49,726 nt of DNA from an uncultured Pelagibacteraceae bacterium. Lineage in GTDB: Bacteria; Pseudomonadota; Alphaproteobacteria; Pelagibacterales; AG-422-B15. Every line of letters starts with the position of its first letter. Position 1 is the first letter of the stretch. Shown here in pieces: positions 8,415 through 19,114 of the stretch. The DNA lies in NCBI GenBank assembly GCA_902584215.1, contig CACHYW010000005.1, forward strand, positions 1 to 49,726. Direction: 5' to 3'. The notes under the pieces were generated by a model. The model was not told where the DNA came from and did not search any database. It worked only from the letters and a program-made list of their open reading frames with translations. The position numbers and the translations under genes are program-made.

Positions 8415-10028
8415 TTAATTTGGAGTAAAGAAATCTGTTTCTTGTAAGTTTTTAATGCAAGATGAAACTATTTCATCAAGATTGTCGGTTTCAAAATTAA
8501 AAATATCAAAGACATATTTGTCAGGCCTTAGGATGACAGCATTGCATTCATACTTATCACAATAAATCTGCATATCAGAATGAGTATCTTCACAAGCAAT
8601 ATAATTGTCGTAATTCGATTGCTCATGATTGTCAGAGATATTTATAACTTTAAAATTATGTTTATTTAGAAACTTTAGATATTTATCAGAAATTTTTTTA
8701 TTGCCTTCAAAATTATTCAAAATCATACCAAAATTCTTTCCTAAAATTTTGTCAGTACTTTGAACCCTGCCATCATTAAGTTGTACACTAATTTCATTAA
8801 AGTAATATCGTTCAAGAGAGACATTTTTTATTTTTGGCATATTATGAACTCCTTGGCCGAGACGGTTTCCATTCAGAATAGGAAATACATTTTCTTTGCC
8901 TTTAAAGTAACCCTGTATCCTTAACGTAGCGTTTCGGATAAAAGCTTTAAACTTACTTTTTGCATTTATAACCCCACCCATTTTGATAGCTGCTCTTGTA
9001 ATACGTGCAACATGAGGTTTTCTTTCTGTTTCATAAGTCTCTAAAATGTTTGACTTATAATTGCCTTTTAGTACTCCATTAATTTTCCAAAGTAAGTTCT
9101 CAGCATCTCTGCATCCAGAGTTCATGCCTTGTCCCATAAAGGGAGGCATCTGGTGAGCAGCATCACCAAGAAGAAAAATATTTCCATTACTCCATCTTTC
9201 TGCAGCCGCCGCATGAAAGGAGTACACCGCAGTTCTGCTAAATTCTACTTCATTATCGCCAATCCATTGATCAATATATTTTCTAAAGACACTTTCTTTT
9301 TGTATTTCTTCAACAGTATCTCCAGGCATAAATGCAATTTCAAATCTAAAGCAATTTTCTACACCTTGAATAATCGTCGTTGGCCTAGTTGGATTACAAT
9401 ATTGAATAGCATCTATATCTGTGAAACAGTCAAAACTACTTTTAGTATATCCATCAACTACCATCCAGGACTCGTCAGCATCAAGACTATTCAATTTGAT
9501 ATTGTTAAGCTTTCTAACTGTGCTGTTTGCGCCGTCACAAGCTAAAAGATACTTGCTCGTAACTGTGAACTGCTCATTGGTATCAATATTTTTGTATGTA
9601 CAATTAATGACTCCATTTATTTCATCTACCGCTAAAAGCTCACTACCTGTTTTTATAGTATTTGTTGAGTATTTTTCTGCGTTTTCTCTATGCGCTTCAT
9701 CAAATTGTGGTTGATGAATAAACAAAATTCTATGCTGATAGTTATATATGTCAAAACCCTCCGTTGTAATTTTCATGATTGATTTTTTATTAGCGTCTTT
9801 ATTATCAACGCCTCTTATTTTTCTGGTCTTTACTTCGCTTAAGAATTCGCAGTGTGACATTGCTCGCTGGCATTCAGCATCCCATGTAATCGCTCTTGGT
9901 AAAGGGTAGGCATTTTTTTCTTTATCTAGAATCAATGCTTTGATCCCATAATACCCAAGGAGATTTGCACATGTTTCACCTACAGGACCATACCCTGCAA
10001 CAACTACATCATATTCAGTTTCAATCAC
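8415..10028 (-). CDS. FAD-dependent aromatic monooxygenase (MhpA-like)
   Basis: Rossmann GxGxxG variant YDVVVAGYGPVGETCANLL, GDAAHQMPPFMGQGMNSGCRDAENLLWK motif of aromatic flavin hydroxylases. Confidence 0.88.
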   Translation of the reverse strand: MIETEYDVVVAGYGPVGETCANLLGYYGIKALILDKEKNAYPLPRAITWDAECQRAMSHCEFLSEVKTRKIRGVDNKDANKKSIMKITTEGFDIYNYQHRILFIHQPQFDEAHRENAEKYSTNTIKTGSELLAVDEINGVINCTYKNIDTNEQFTVTSKYLLACDGANSTVRKLNNIKLNSLDADESWMVVDGYTKSSFDCFTDIDAIQYCNPTRPTTIIQGVENCFRFEIAFMPGDTVEEIQKESVFRKYIDQWIGDNEVEFSRTAVYSFHAAAAERWSNGNIFLLGDAAHQMPPFMGQGMNSGCRDAENLLWKINGVLKGNYKSNILETYETERKPHVARITRAAIKMGGVINAKSKFKAFIRNATLRIQGYFKGKENVFPILNGNRLGQGVHNMPKIKNVSLERYYFNEISVQLNDGRVQSTDKILGKNFGMILNNFEGNKKISDKYLKFLNKHNFKVINISDNHEQSNYDNYIACEDTHSDMQIYCDKYECNAVILRPDKYVFDIFNFETDNLDEIVSSCIKNLQETDFFTPN

Positions 10029-10033
10029 TAGAT

Positions 10034-10927
10034 TTAATATACGGGAGTATCTTCTGGCTCTTCAATAACTTTATTTTTAATAAAGCCTAATTTTTCAATC
10101 TCAATCTTTACTTCATCATCTGCTTTGAGCCAATTTCTTGTCATTACTGCTGATCCAGCTGGAGTACCTGTTGGAATTAAATCGCCTGGCTCTAAAGTAA
10201 ATGCAGTTGATAAGTATTCAACAAGAGTAAAGCAATCAAAAATCAAATCACTTGTTGATGCTGATTGTCTTAGTTCGCCATTAACATGAGTTTCGAGTTT
10301 TAAATTGTGAGGATCACCAACTTCGTCACTGGTTACTAGGTAAGGTCCAAAAGGGCAATGCGTATCCCATGATTTGCCCATGGTCATTGTCATTGGCGGT
10401 CCACGCATCTGCCAATCTCTAATTGTGACATCATTCACAACTGTGTATCCATAAATAACGTTCGCAGCACTTTCGTAAGGAACATGACGACATTTTTTTC
10501 CAATAACAAAACCTAGCTCACCTTCGTAATCTAAAAATTCTGATGCTCTTGGTCTATGTATTAAATCGAAAGGACCAACTACTGAGCTATTTTGTTTATT
10601 AAATATATTTGGATATTTTTCCTGCGCCTTGCCAATAGTCTTTGCAGCCGTTTCTGCGACTTCATCTTTATGTTCTTTATAATTCAATCCCACGGCAAGT
10701 ATCTTGCTTGGCTTAGGAATAGGCGCACACAATTCTACTTTACCTACTTCTATTTTATCTTCACCTTTTTCAATGAGGTCATTAGCTGTATCAAGCCCAT
10801 CGTTACCAAGTTCAATAAAGTCAATCATATTTTTAGGAAGAGATGATTGGGCAAAACTAATAATCAGATCATCTTTGACCGCACCGATGCTCAGATTGTT
10901 ATTATGTAAAAAAGTAACTAATTTCAT
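10034..10927 (-). CDS. Fumarylacetoacetate hydrolase (FAH) family protein
   Basis: KILAVGLNYKEH, LDYEGELGFVIGKKCRHV, GYTVVNDVTIRDWQ, LIPTGTPAGSA. Confidence 0.92.
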   Translation of the reverse strand: MKLVTFLHNNNLSIGAVKDDLIISFAQSSLPKNMIDFIELGNDGLDTANDLIEKGEDKIEVGKVELCAPIPKPSKILAVGLNYKEHKDEVAETAAKTIGKAQEKYPNIFNKQNSSVVGPFDLIHRPRASEFLDYEGELGFVIGKKCRHVPYESAANVIYGYTVVNDVTIRDWQMRGPPMTMTMGKSWDTHCPFGPYLVTSDEVGDPHNLKLETHVNGELRQSASTSDLIFDCFTLVEYLSTAFTLEPGDLIPTGTPAGSAVMTRNWLKADDEVKIEIEKLGFIKNKVIEEPEDTPVY

Positions 10928-11001
10928 ATGTTTATATATATTGAATATCTAAAAGCTAGAATTGTATCAAGACAAATTATTGTATATTGTTTTTTTTCAA
11001 T

Positions 11002-12711
11002 ATGAATAAAAAAATCTCAAGACGATCTTTTATCAAACAATCTGCTGCTTCAGTGACATTAGCTGGACTAAGTTCAATCTTAATGACGCAACAAGCACCT
11101 GCTTACATAAAGGCAAAAAATTACAATATTCTTTTAATATTAAATGACCAAGAAAGGGCATGGCCATATATACCCAAGAGTATTGATTTACCAGCTAGAA
11201 GATATCTCGAGAGTATATCAACTTATTTTAATCGGTCTTACACTTCCACACCGATCTGTTCACCCGCTCGTAGTTCAGTTTATACAGGTCAACATGTTCA
11301 ATTTACTGGTGTATGGGACAATACAGTCACACCTTGGGTGCCAGGCTTGTACGACAATGTAAATACTATCGGTCATATGATGAGAAATCAAAATTATGAA
11401 ACAGGATATTTTGGTAAGTGGCATCTAACAAATATTACTGAAAGTAATGTAAATGAGAACGCTCTTGGCTATGAAGGCATGAAGCTGATGTTTAGTAAAT
11501 ATGGATTTGATAATTCTAATCAACCAGGTGAAAGAGATTTGGGGCAAGGTGGATATAAATACGATGGATTAACTGCCAGAGATGCTTCTAAGTTTATTTT
11601 AGAAAACAAAGACAATAGTAAGCCATGGTCAGCATTTATAAATTTTGTCAACCCTCATGACATTATGTTTTACAGGGCAGCGCCTGAGATTAAAGGAACT
11701 GGATTTATTGCAGCAAACCAACAGTTTGCGCCTGATGATCCTATTTATGATTTAGAACATGATTTTGAATTTCCAAAGAATTTTGGTCCAAGACAAAGTA
11801 TGGACGCAGGTGCAGAAATAGGGACTGAACTAATGAATACTCTTTATGGAGAGATATCATATAGCCGGCCAGACTTATGGAGAAAGTTTTGTAATTATTA
11901 TTTTAATTGTTTGCGTGATGTAGATAGGCGGATAATGATGCTCATAGATACTCTTCAGGAAACAGACCAGCTAGAAAATACAATTATTTTTATGATTTCA
12001 GATCATGGAGAAATGCTTGGCCAACAAGGAGCAAGAGGAAAAGTTGTAGCTTGGGAGGAATCAATCAAGGTTCCGACATTAGTATATCACCCTGACTTAA
12101 AACAACAAAAAATGTGCAATTCAATTATTTCAAATATTGATATCGTTCCTTCAATATTGGAATTTGCAGGTCTTGATAAGCTAGAAATAAAAAATAAATT
12201 TCCTGAATTAAAAGGTAACAGTTACGCTCATTTAGTTGAAAATGTAAATTATGCAAATAATCGAGATGTAGAAGGTCATTTAATACACGGGGTTCAAATC
12301 ATTCCAACTGTTTTTGAAGTCGCTGAAAAATTTAGACATACAGCTTTAGCTGAAGGATTTATTAATAAAGCTAAAGCATTTGCCTCGCAAGGCAATTTCT
12401 TACCTGACTTCAGTCTTCCTCTTAACTATAAAGGCGTAGTAGACAAAAAATATAAATTTTTAAGATTTTTCTCTCCTCGTATGAATAACATACCTCATGA
12501 CTATAATGATCTAGTCGTTAATAATTCTGATTTCCAATTATTTGATTTAGAGAATGATCCTTACGAAATGAATGATCTCTCCAAAAATGAGAATAATAGA
12601 GATTTATTAATGTTAATGAATGAAAAATGTAATAAGTTAACAGATAAAGAAATAGGCCTAGAAAATCATGTCCTTCATTTACCTGGCCCTGATTGGTTTT
12701 GGACAGCTTAA
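11002..12711 (+). CDS. Sulfatase (formylglycine type), Tat-exported
   Basis: SRRSFIKQSAASVTLAGL Tat-like signal; CSPARSSVYTGQH sulfatase signature; FGKWHL; SDHGEMLG. The ORF track starts at 10987, but the ATG at 11002 is more likely. Confidence 0.9.
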   Translation: MNKKISRRSFIKQSAASVTLAGLSSILMTQQAPAYIKAKNYNILLILNDQERAWPYIPKSIDLPARRYLESISTYFNRSYTSTPICSPARSSVYTGQHVQFTGVWDNTVTPWVPGLYDNVNTIGHMMRNQNYETGYFGKWHLTNITESNVNENALGYEGMKLMFSKYGFDNSNQPGERDLGQGGYKYDGLTARDASKFILENKDNSKPWSAFINFVNPHDIMFYRAAPEIKGTGFIAANQQFAPDDPIYDLEHDFEFPKNFGPRQSMDAGAEIGTELMNTLYGEISYSRPDLWRKFCNYYFNCLRDVDRRIMMLIDTLQETDQLENTIIFMISDHGEMLGQQGARGKVVAWEESIKVPTLVYHPDLKQQKMCNSIISNIDIVPSILEFAGLDKLEIKNKFPELKGNSYAHLVENVNYANNRDVEGHLIHGVQIIPTVFEVAEKFRHTALAEGFINKAKAFASQGNFLPDFSLPLNYKGVVDKKYKFLRFFSPRMNNIPHDYNDLVVNNSDFQLFDLENDPYEMNDLSKNENNRDLLMLMNEKCNKLTDKEIGLENHVLHLPGPDWFWTA

Positions 12712-12714
12712 GTT

Positions 12715-13407
12715 ATGACAAATGAAGTTATTTTAAATTTTGATTTATACAGAAAGTTTCGGTCTGAGTATTCTCCAGATAATTTTCATCATGTAGCTTT
12801 TAAGACGATGCAGTACGAAAAGATGGTCAGTTTTTACGAAAAACTTTTCGGATGTAAGCCTTTGTATAAAAGTAATGATATTGCTTTTTTAGCTTTTGAT
12901 GAAGAACACCATAGAGTAGCTATTGCCAACACTAAGCCAGGAGTTGATAAACTAAATTTTTTTGTAAAACTGATAGCACAATTTAAAGAGTGGCTTAATA
13001 GGTCTACACCATCAGCAGTTGGACTAGACCATATTTCTTATCAATTAAATCCTATAGATAAGTGGTTTGAATTTTACTTAAAAGCAAAAGAACGAGGTCT
13101 TAAACCATACTGGACTATCAATCATGGTTGGATAACTGGAATGTATTATAAAGATCCTGATGGCAATCTTATTGAAATATTTTTTGAGCACTGGAAAAAT
13201 GAAGAAGATTTTAAGCATGAGGTATCAGCTAGAGGATTTCCTGAAGAACCAGTGGGTACAAATATGGATATTGATATTCTCTATGATATGTTCAAAAAAG
13301 GTGAAAGTTTTGAAAACTTAACCAAAAAAGGAAACACAGTCCCTGAGGGAAAAAAACCCGTAGCAGGTATTCAAGCAGCAATTAATATGCGTAAAAAATT
13401 TAAATAG
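12715..13407 (+). CDS. VOC-superfamily / extradiol ring-cleavage dioxygenase-like protein
   Basis: [29 protein letters not shown] give the H-H-E metal triad. Confidence 0.8.
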   Translation: MTNEVILNFDLYRKFRSEYSPDNFHHVAFKTMQYEKMVSFYEKLFGCKPLYKSNDIAFLAFDEEHHRVAIANTKPGVDKLNFFVKLIAQFKEWLNRSTPSAVGLDHISYQLNPIDKWFEFYLKAKERGLKPYWTINHGWITGMYYKDPDGNLIEIFFEHWKNEEDFKHEVSARGFPEEPVGTNMDIDILYDMFKKGESFENLTKKGNTVPEGKKPVAGIQAAINMRKKFK

Positions 13408-13414
13408 TATTTGT

Positions 13415-13930
13415 ATGGATCTATATGATCTGAATTCAATTCCAAGAATAGTTTTTTCTATTTTATCAATTTTATTAACGATAGGTCCAACTATTGCCGA
13501 TTTCAATAAAACTCATGCCACTCATCCCGATTGGATAGGGCATGCACGCTTTCATGTAGTCTGGCAAGTTCTTGGATTCTATCCAATCATGGTTTTGAAT
13601 TTAATTGTATTATGGATTTATATTCCTGAATTTTATTATCCATACCAGCTTTATTTTTGGCTTATTTGGTATTTTGGTTTCCTTGGAACATTTATAATAA
13701 CTATTTTCAGCATGCCTCTATTTAAGGGAACACTCTCTGATCCCGGAGGAAGAGTACCCTTCAAATATACATTTGGAAAAAAATTAAAATTACTACCTGG
13801 CAAAAATAAACACCTTCCATTTAAAATAAAAGGGCAAGTAAAAACGTATAAAGTTGATGAAAACCTTCATAACATGATACTGCCAACAATAATTGTGATT
13901 ATTACGTCTATTTACTTTATAGTTCATTAA
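13415..13930 (+). CDS. Small membrane protein of unknown function
   Basis: Hydrophobic segments and conserved-looking [18 protein letters not shown] segment; 8 bp downstream of the VOC gene. Confidence 0.6.
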   Translation: MDLYDLNSIPRIVFSILSILLTIGPTIADFNKTHATHPDWIGHARFHVVWQVLGFYPIMVLNLIVLWIYIPEFYYPYQLYFWLIWYFGFLGTFIITIFSMPLFKGTLSDPGGRVPFKYTFGKKLKLLPGKNKHLPFKIKGQVKTYKVDENLHNMILPTIIVIITSIYFIVH

Positions 13931-13945
13931 AAAATATTTCTAAAA

Positions 13946-14566
13946 ATGATCGAGTATTTCTTTCCACTATTGCTACTATGCGTAATCCAATCTGGAACAC
14001 CTGGTCCTAATAATATTATGTTAACTGCATCGGGGAGAAATTTTGGTTATTTTGGATCTATTCCCCATATGTCAGGAGTGGTGTTTGGTTTCTTATCTTT
14101 ATTGATTGTTTTGAGCCTTGGATTAATAACTATTTTTAATAACTTTCCATTTATACAAACATTATTACAAATTTTAGGATCACTTTATCTTTTATACTTA
14201 TCTTACCGTATTTACTTTTCTTATAACGCAGAAGATCAAAGTCGTTCAAAGCCAATTACCTTCTTGGAATCATCATTGTTTCAATATGTTAATCCAAAAG
14301 GAGTCATGATGGCAGTTACAACAATTTCTATTTATACTGATTTTAAAAATTTTGAGTTCATCGACAGCTTTATGAACGGCATGATATGGATATTAATTGC
14401 ATTCACAATCTCAAATATATTTGCTGTTTTAACTTGGACAACGATTGGTGTATTTTTAAATAATTTCATCAAATCTGATAGAGCAATTAATCGATTTAAT
14501 GGATTTATGGCAACTTTACTTGTTTTAACAGTTATATGGATTAATTATGAATTCTATGGATCTTAA
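13946..14566 (+). CDS. LysE/RhtB family transporter
   Basis: SGTPGPNNIMLTASGRNFGYFGSIPHMSGVVFGF, typical LysE N-terminus. Confidence 0.92.
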   Translation: MIEYFFPLLLLCVIQSGTPGPNNIMLTASGRNFGYFGSIPHMSGVVFGFLSLLIVLSLGLITIFNNFPFIQTLLQILGSLYLLYLSYRIYFSYNAEDQSRSKPITFLESSLFQYVNPKGVMMAVTTISIYTDFKNFEFIDSFMNGMIWILIAFTISNIFAVLTWTTIGVFLNNFIKSDRAINRFNGFMATLLVLTVIWINYEFYGS

Positions 14567-15149
14567 TAGAAAATTAGTAACCTATTTAGTTTTGGGACAT
14601 TGCTTTATTATTGCTATATCAAATTATCTAGTTCAATTTCCAATAAATATATTTGGCTTAGACTATACTATTGGTACATTCACGTTCCCGATTATAGTTT
14701 TAGCAACAGATTTGACAGTACGACTTTCGAATGCAACAAATGCACGTAAAGTTGTCGGATACGCATTTATACCAGCTTTTATAATTTCATATGTATTTGC
14801 TGATTTTAGAATAGCGATTGCATCTGTTTTAGCTTATTCAATTGGGCAGTTGCTTGATATCTTTGTATTTTCAAAAGTAAGGGACAGAGTAGGCGATGAT
14901 GGTTTCAATTTAAGTTCTTATTGGTACCTTGCGCCAGTTGTAAGCACCTTTTTTGCCCAATTGATTGATACATATCTATTTTATGGTGTGGCATTTTATA
15001 ATTCTGCAGACGATTTTATGCGAGAAAATTGGGATCTCATAGCATTCAACGATTTCATATTGAAACTAGTTGTTTGCTACCTAGCATTTTTGCCAATTTA
15101 TGTTTTAATTCTGAATAGAACTTTTAATTATATTAAAACGCGCACATAA
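14547..15149 (+). CDS. Queuosine precursor transporter (YhhQ family)
   Basis: TFPIIVLATDLTVRLSNATNARKVV, SIGQLLDIFVFSKVRD; start overlaps lysE end (ATG at 14556 also possible). Confidence 0.88.
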   Translation: MNSMDLNRKLVTYLVLGHCFIIAISNYLVQFPINIFGLDYTIGTFTFPIIVLATDLTVRLSNATNARKVVGYAFIPAFIISYVFADFRIAIASVLAYSIGQLLDIFVFSKVRDRVGDDGFNLSSYWYLAPVVSTFFAQLIDTYLFYGVAFYNSADDFMRENWDLIAFNDFILKLVVCYLAFLPIYVLILNRTFNYIKTRT

Positions 15150-15155
15150 AAAAAA

Positions 15156-16118
15156 ATGTTATTTACGTCTATCTCTCCTGAAGCTTTTGATCATAAAAAT
15201 ATATCTAAAGACATTCACGAAATGAATGATCATATAAAAAATTTGCTAGTCAACGCGCCCCCATCACATGAAATACCTTTTGATGCCTTGCAAGAAATAA
15301 GAAGACAAGGTGGTGGATTGCTTGCCTTCCAGCCATATTCTGATCGTGCTGAAAATAGGCAAGTCGGGATAGGTGATAATAAAGTAATGATAAGAATAAT
15401 TAATCACGACAGTCCTGATTTTATTTATATGCACATACATGGCGGCGGTCACTGCATTGGCGCTGCAGATATGCAGGACCAATCTTTGGAAAAAATTTCA
15501 AATGATCTTAATTGTGTTGTAGTAAGTGTGGAATATCGTCTTGCGCCAACTAACCCTTATCCAGCTGCTCCAGATGACTGTGAAACAGCAGCTGTTTGGT
15601 TGATAGAAAATTCAAAGAAAGAATTCAATACAGAAAAAATTGTAATTGGTGGAGAGTCGGCTGGGGCAAACTTATCAGCGGTTACATTGTTGAGACTGAA
15701 AAGTAGAAGGATGTTGGATACTATCAAGGGTGCAAACCTTATTTACGGATCCTATGATGCTCGACTTACACCAAGCGCAATAAGGCAAGACGGTTCTGAA
15801 GAAATATTTCTATTATCATATGCAATGATTAGAAAATTTAGAGACTCATACTTTCAAGGAGATGTGGATAAAAGCTTGCCTGACGTTTCACCCATTCAAG
15901 GAGATTTAACGGGAATGCCACCAGCATTATTTACAGTAGGAACAAGAGATTTATTGCTTGATGACTCATTATTTATGTATGGTAGATGGTTGAGTTATGG
16001 TTCAAATGCAGAAATTATAATTGTCCCAGGAGCAGATCATGCTTTTAATGCTTTTCCTTCAGAAACAACAACATCAGTTGAAAATAAAATAAGTGAATTT
16101 GTTAAATCAGTTCTCTAG
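15156..16118 (+). CDS. Alpha/beta hydrolase (HSL/esterase family)
   Basis: HIHGGGHCIGA oxyanion motif, GGESAGANLS nucleophile, GTRDLLLDDS and GADHAFNAF. Confidence 0.92.
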   Translation: MLFTSISPEAFDHKNISKDIHEMNDHIKNLLVNAPPSHEIPFDALQEIRRQGGGLLAFQPYSDRAENRQVGIGDNKVMIRIINHDSPDFIYMHIHGGGHCIGAADMQDQSLEKISNDLNCVVVSVEYRLAPTNPYPAAPDDCETAAVWLIENSKKEFNTEKIVIGGESAGANLSAVTLLRLKSRRMLDTIKGANLIYGSYDARLTPSAIRQDGSEEIFLLSYAMIRKFRDSYFQGDVDKSLPDVSPIQGDLTGMPPALFTVGTRDLLLDDSLFMYGRWLSYGSNAEIIIVPGADHAFNAFPSETTTSVENKISEFVKSVL

Positions 16119-16952
16119 ACCATCTAAATATACTTTAGCAACTTTTTTCCCCAAATTGTAGTCAGCTTTTAAAATCTCTATATTTTTTGAATCTCTTTTT
16201 GATTTTAGTTTTTCTGGTGGACATAGTTGTACAATTTCGCAATCACTTGGGGGATTATTAATAAAATCAAGTGCTCGATTGTAAGTTTTATCATGCACTA
16301 ATAATGCTTTTCTCAATTTAGGATATTCTCTTGAGAGTAAAGCGCCAATATAATTTTCAATTTTCAACTTCCTTCTAAATTTTTTTTCATATGTTCTAAT
16401 CAAAATTATCTTTTTAGCTCCCATCTCATATGCTTTTTCTACGGGAAGGGGATCAGCAACACCTCCATCAAATTTCCTGCGTCCATCTATTAAGCTTGGG
16501 GTTCTAACCAATATTGGCAGGGTACCAGAGGCAATCATTTTTGGCATCCACTCACCATCACCAAATGAATAATATTCGGCATTTGCTTCGATCGCATCAG
16601 TTACAACTGCAATGTAATCTTTTCCTTTTAAATTTTTTTTAATTTTTTCCATACTTGGCTTAAACATCTTCTCACCATCCTCGTACATCTGATGAAATTT
16701 AATTATATCTTTACCAATAAAAATATTTTTATAGCTTAGGTAATCACCTTTAGCCGCATAGAGCATTTTTTCTAAATTATTGTCTGTTTCTCTAATTAGA
16801 TACCAGCATAGAACCGCCACTCCATTTGAGACTCCCATGTAAATATCAAATGGATCATAGTTCCTATTAATAAAGGTATCGGTTATTCCAAAAGAAAATA
16901 CACCTCTTTGGCCACCACCTTCAACTATCAGAGCTGTTTTTTTATTTTCCAT
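16107..16952 (-). CDS. Patatin-like phospholipase family protein
   Basis: EGGGQRGVFSFGI oxyanion loop, GVSNG nucleophile elbow, DGGVADPLP catalytic Asp. Confidence 0.92.
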   Translation of the reverse strand: MENKKTALIVEGGGQRGVFSFGITDTFINRNYDPFDIYMGVSNGVAVLCWYLIRETDNNLEKMLYAAKGDYLSYKNIFIGKDIIKFHQMYEDGEKMFKPSMEKIKKNLKGKDYIAVVTDAIEANAEYYSFGDGEWMPKMIASGTLPILVRTPSLIDGRRKFDGGVADPLPVEKAYEMGAKKIILIRTYEKKFRRKLKIENYIGALLSREYPKLRKALLVHDKTYNRALDFINNPPSDCEIVQLCPPEKLKSKRDSKNIEILKADYNLGKKVAKVYLDGLEN

Positions 16953-16989
16953 GACATCAATTAACTAGTAAAGTTATATAAAAAATCAA

Positions 16990-17745
16990 ATGTGTTCGAT
17001 AGTAATTTTAAAACAAAGTGACTCAGAGTGGCCATTAATAATTGGTGCTAACAGAGATGAAATGAAGGACAGAGAGTCACTCACACCTGGTAGACACTGG
17101 GAAGATAGACCTCATGTATTTGCAGGAAAGGATTTAATTGCTGGAGGCACATGGCTTGGTATCAATGACTATGGTTTAGCAGTTGGTATCATGAATCGAA
17201 TGAACAGTTTAGGACCATTAGATAATAAAAGAAGTAGGGGAGAATTGGTTTTAGACGCATTAGATCATGCAGATGCATCCGAGGCTCTTAACGCCATGAT
17301 TGAAATTGAAAAGGACTCTTATCGAGGATTTAATATGCTCATTGCTGATAATATAAACGCTTACTGGATAAAGTCAGACGAGGAACAAGAAGCCATTGAA
17401 TACTTTAACATACCCGACGGACTTTCGATGATAACGGCATATGATCGAAATGATTTAAAATCAAAACGTATTAAAACTTATCTATCAAAGTTTGCTTTAT
17501 CTCTTGAGCCAAATCCATCAAAAGGGGAATGGCAAGACTGGGAAATGTTATTGGGAAGCACTTACAGTGAAGATAAAAATCCACTAAGCGCTATGTGTGT
17601 GAAGACTGATATGGGATTTCAAACAGTATCATCAACTTTAATCGCACTGCCCAGCTTTCAACCTAAGGGAGCGAAGCGAAAGCCTGTCTACAAATTTGCT
17701 AATGGCTCTCCTGATTTATCAAGTTACACTGAACTTGATCTGTAA
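16990..17745 (+). CDS. NRDE/TANGO2 family protein
   Basis: MCS(I/V)V N-terminus, GANRDE motif, AGGTWLGINDYGLAVGI. Confidence 0.92.
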   Translation: MCSIVILKQSDSEWPLIIGANRDEMKDRESLTPGRHWEDRPHVFAGKDLIAGGTWLGINDYGLAVGIMNRMNSLGPLDNKRSRGELVLDALDHADASEALNAMIEIEKDSYRGFNMLIADNINAYWIKSDEEQEAIEYFNIPDGLSMITAYDRNDLKSKRIKTYLSKFALSLEPNPSKGEWQDWEMLLGSTYSEDKNPLSAMCVKTDMGFQTVSSTLIALPSFQPKGAKRKPVYKFANGSPDLSSYTELDL

Positions 17746-17792
17746 CCATGTTATATTATTAATTAAATTATTGATTTTATTGATTAATATTT

Positions 17793-17814
17793 AGAAAGTT
17801 TACTGGCACTTTCT
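17793..17814 (+). terminator. Short stem-loop after the NRDE gene
   Basis: AGAAAGT-ttactggc-ACTTTCT perfect 7-bp stem, 8-nt loop, followed by AT-rich tract TATATTTAG; weak U-tract. Confidence 0.4.
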
Positions 17815-17888
17815 TATATTTAGTATTGTTTGAAAATTCTTAATTATTATAATCGACAAACTTATAATCAATATTTTGGAGTACCCGA

Positions 17889-19097
17889 ATGACTGACTGT
17901 TATATTTATGACGCAATTAGAACGCCTCGTGGCAAAGGCAAAAAAAATGGAACTTTACATGAAGTTACAGCCTTAGAACTTGCAACTCAGGTTCTAAATA
18001 ATGTTAAAGACCGCAATCAACTAGATACATCTGATGTAGATGATGTTGTAATGGGATGTGTTGCTCCGGTTGGTGAACAGGGTGCTAATATTGCTCGTTC
18101 TGCTGTACTCAACTCAGAATTTGATCAATCAGTATCAGGGGTGCAAATAAATAGATTTTGTGCATCTGGTTTAGAAGCAACAAACATGGCAGCTGCTCAA
18201 GTTATGTCTGGTCAGGCACAGATGTCCATAGGCGGCGGTGTTGAGTCAATGTCAAGAGTACCAATGGGTTCTGATGGCGGAGCAATGGTAGCTGATCCTT
18301 CAGTAGCAATTAAAAACTATTTTGTACCTCAAGGAATAAGCGCAGATATGATTGCTTCAAAATGGGGCTTTACCCGTGATGATGTAGATGCTTATGCGGT
18401 TGAGAGTCAACAAAGAGCTAAAAAAGCTTGGGATGAAAAAAGATTTGATAAATCAATCACACCTGTGAAAGATATTAATGGTTTAACAATATTAGATCAT
18501 GACGAACATATGAGGCCCGATGCAACAATGCAATCACTGGGATCACTAGATCCTTCTTTTGCAATGATGGGTGAAATGGCTGGCTTTGATGCAACAATAC
18601 AACAAAGGTATCCAGAAGTAGAAAAAGTTAATCATGTGCACACAGCAGGCAATTCCTCTGGGATTGTTGATGGCGCAGCCGCAATTCTACTTGGAAATAA
18701 AGAAATGGGCGAAAAGCATGGTCTTAAGGCAAGAGCGAAAATTAAAGGATTTGCATCAATTGGATCTGAGCCGAGCATAATGTTGACTGGACCGGGCTAT
18801 GTTTCAGATAAAGTTTTAAAGAATCTTGGAATGGATAAAAACGACATTGATTTATGGGAATTAAATGAAGCTTTTGCAGTTGTTGTTTTGAGATACCTAG
18901 AGCATATGGGCATCGATCATTCTCAAATTAATGTAAATGGTGGAGCTATTGCAATGGGACATCCTCTTGGTGCTACTGGCGCAATGATACTTGGTACAGT
19001 TCTTGATGAGTTAGAAAGAACGAACAAGTCTACAGCATTGGCTACATTGTGTGTCGGCGGAGGCATGGGAACTGCCACTGTTATCGAGCGCGTTTAA
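17889..19097 (+). CDS. Acetyl-CoA C-acyltransferase (thiolase)
   Basis: [42 protein letters not shown] thiolase signatures. Confidence 0.95.
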   Translation: MTDCYIYDAIRTPRGKGKKNGTLHEVTALELATQVLNNVKDRNQLDTSDVDDVVMGCVAPVGEQGANIARSAVLNSEFDQSVSGVQINRFCASGLEATNMAAAQVMSGQAQMSIGGGVESMSRVPMGSDGGAMVADPSVAIKNYFVPQGISADMIASKWGFTRDDVDAYAVESQQRAKKAWDEKRFDKSITPVKDINGLTILDHDEHMRPDATMQSLGSLDPSFAMMGEMAGFDATIQQRYPEVEKVNHVHTAGNSSGIVDGAAAILLGNKEMGEKHGLKARAKIKGFASIGSEPSIMLTGPGYVSDKVLKNLGMDKNDIDLWELNEAFAVVVLRYLEHMGIDHSQINVNGGAIAMGHPLGATGAMILGTVLDELERTNKSTALATLCVGGGMGTATVIERV

Positions 19098-19114
19098 AAA
19101 TCAAAGGTAATATT

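Noticed and set aside
9129-9714. Plus-strand ORFs (138 and 97 aa) antisense to the FAD monooxygenase
   Set aside because: Overlap a confident CDS; composition typical of antisense reading of coding sequence
10592-10952. Plus-strand ORFs antisense to the FAH-family gene
   Set aside because: Shadow ORFs; FAH motifs on the minus strand are clear
17754-17793. AT-rich palindromic stretch (TATTAATTAAATTATTGATTTTATTGATTAATA) before the thiolase gene as a regulator site
   Set aside because: Low-complexity AT sequence where such inverted repeats are expected by chance; no distinct core
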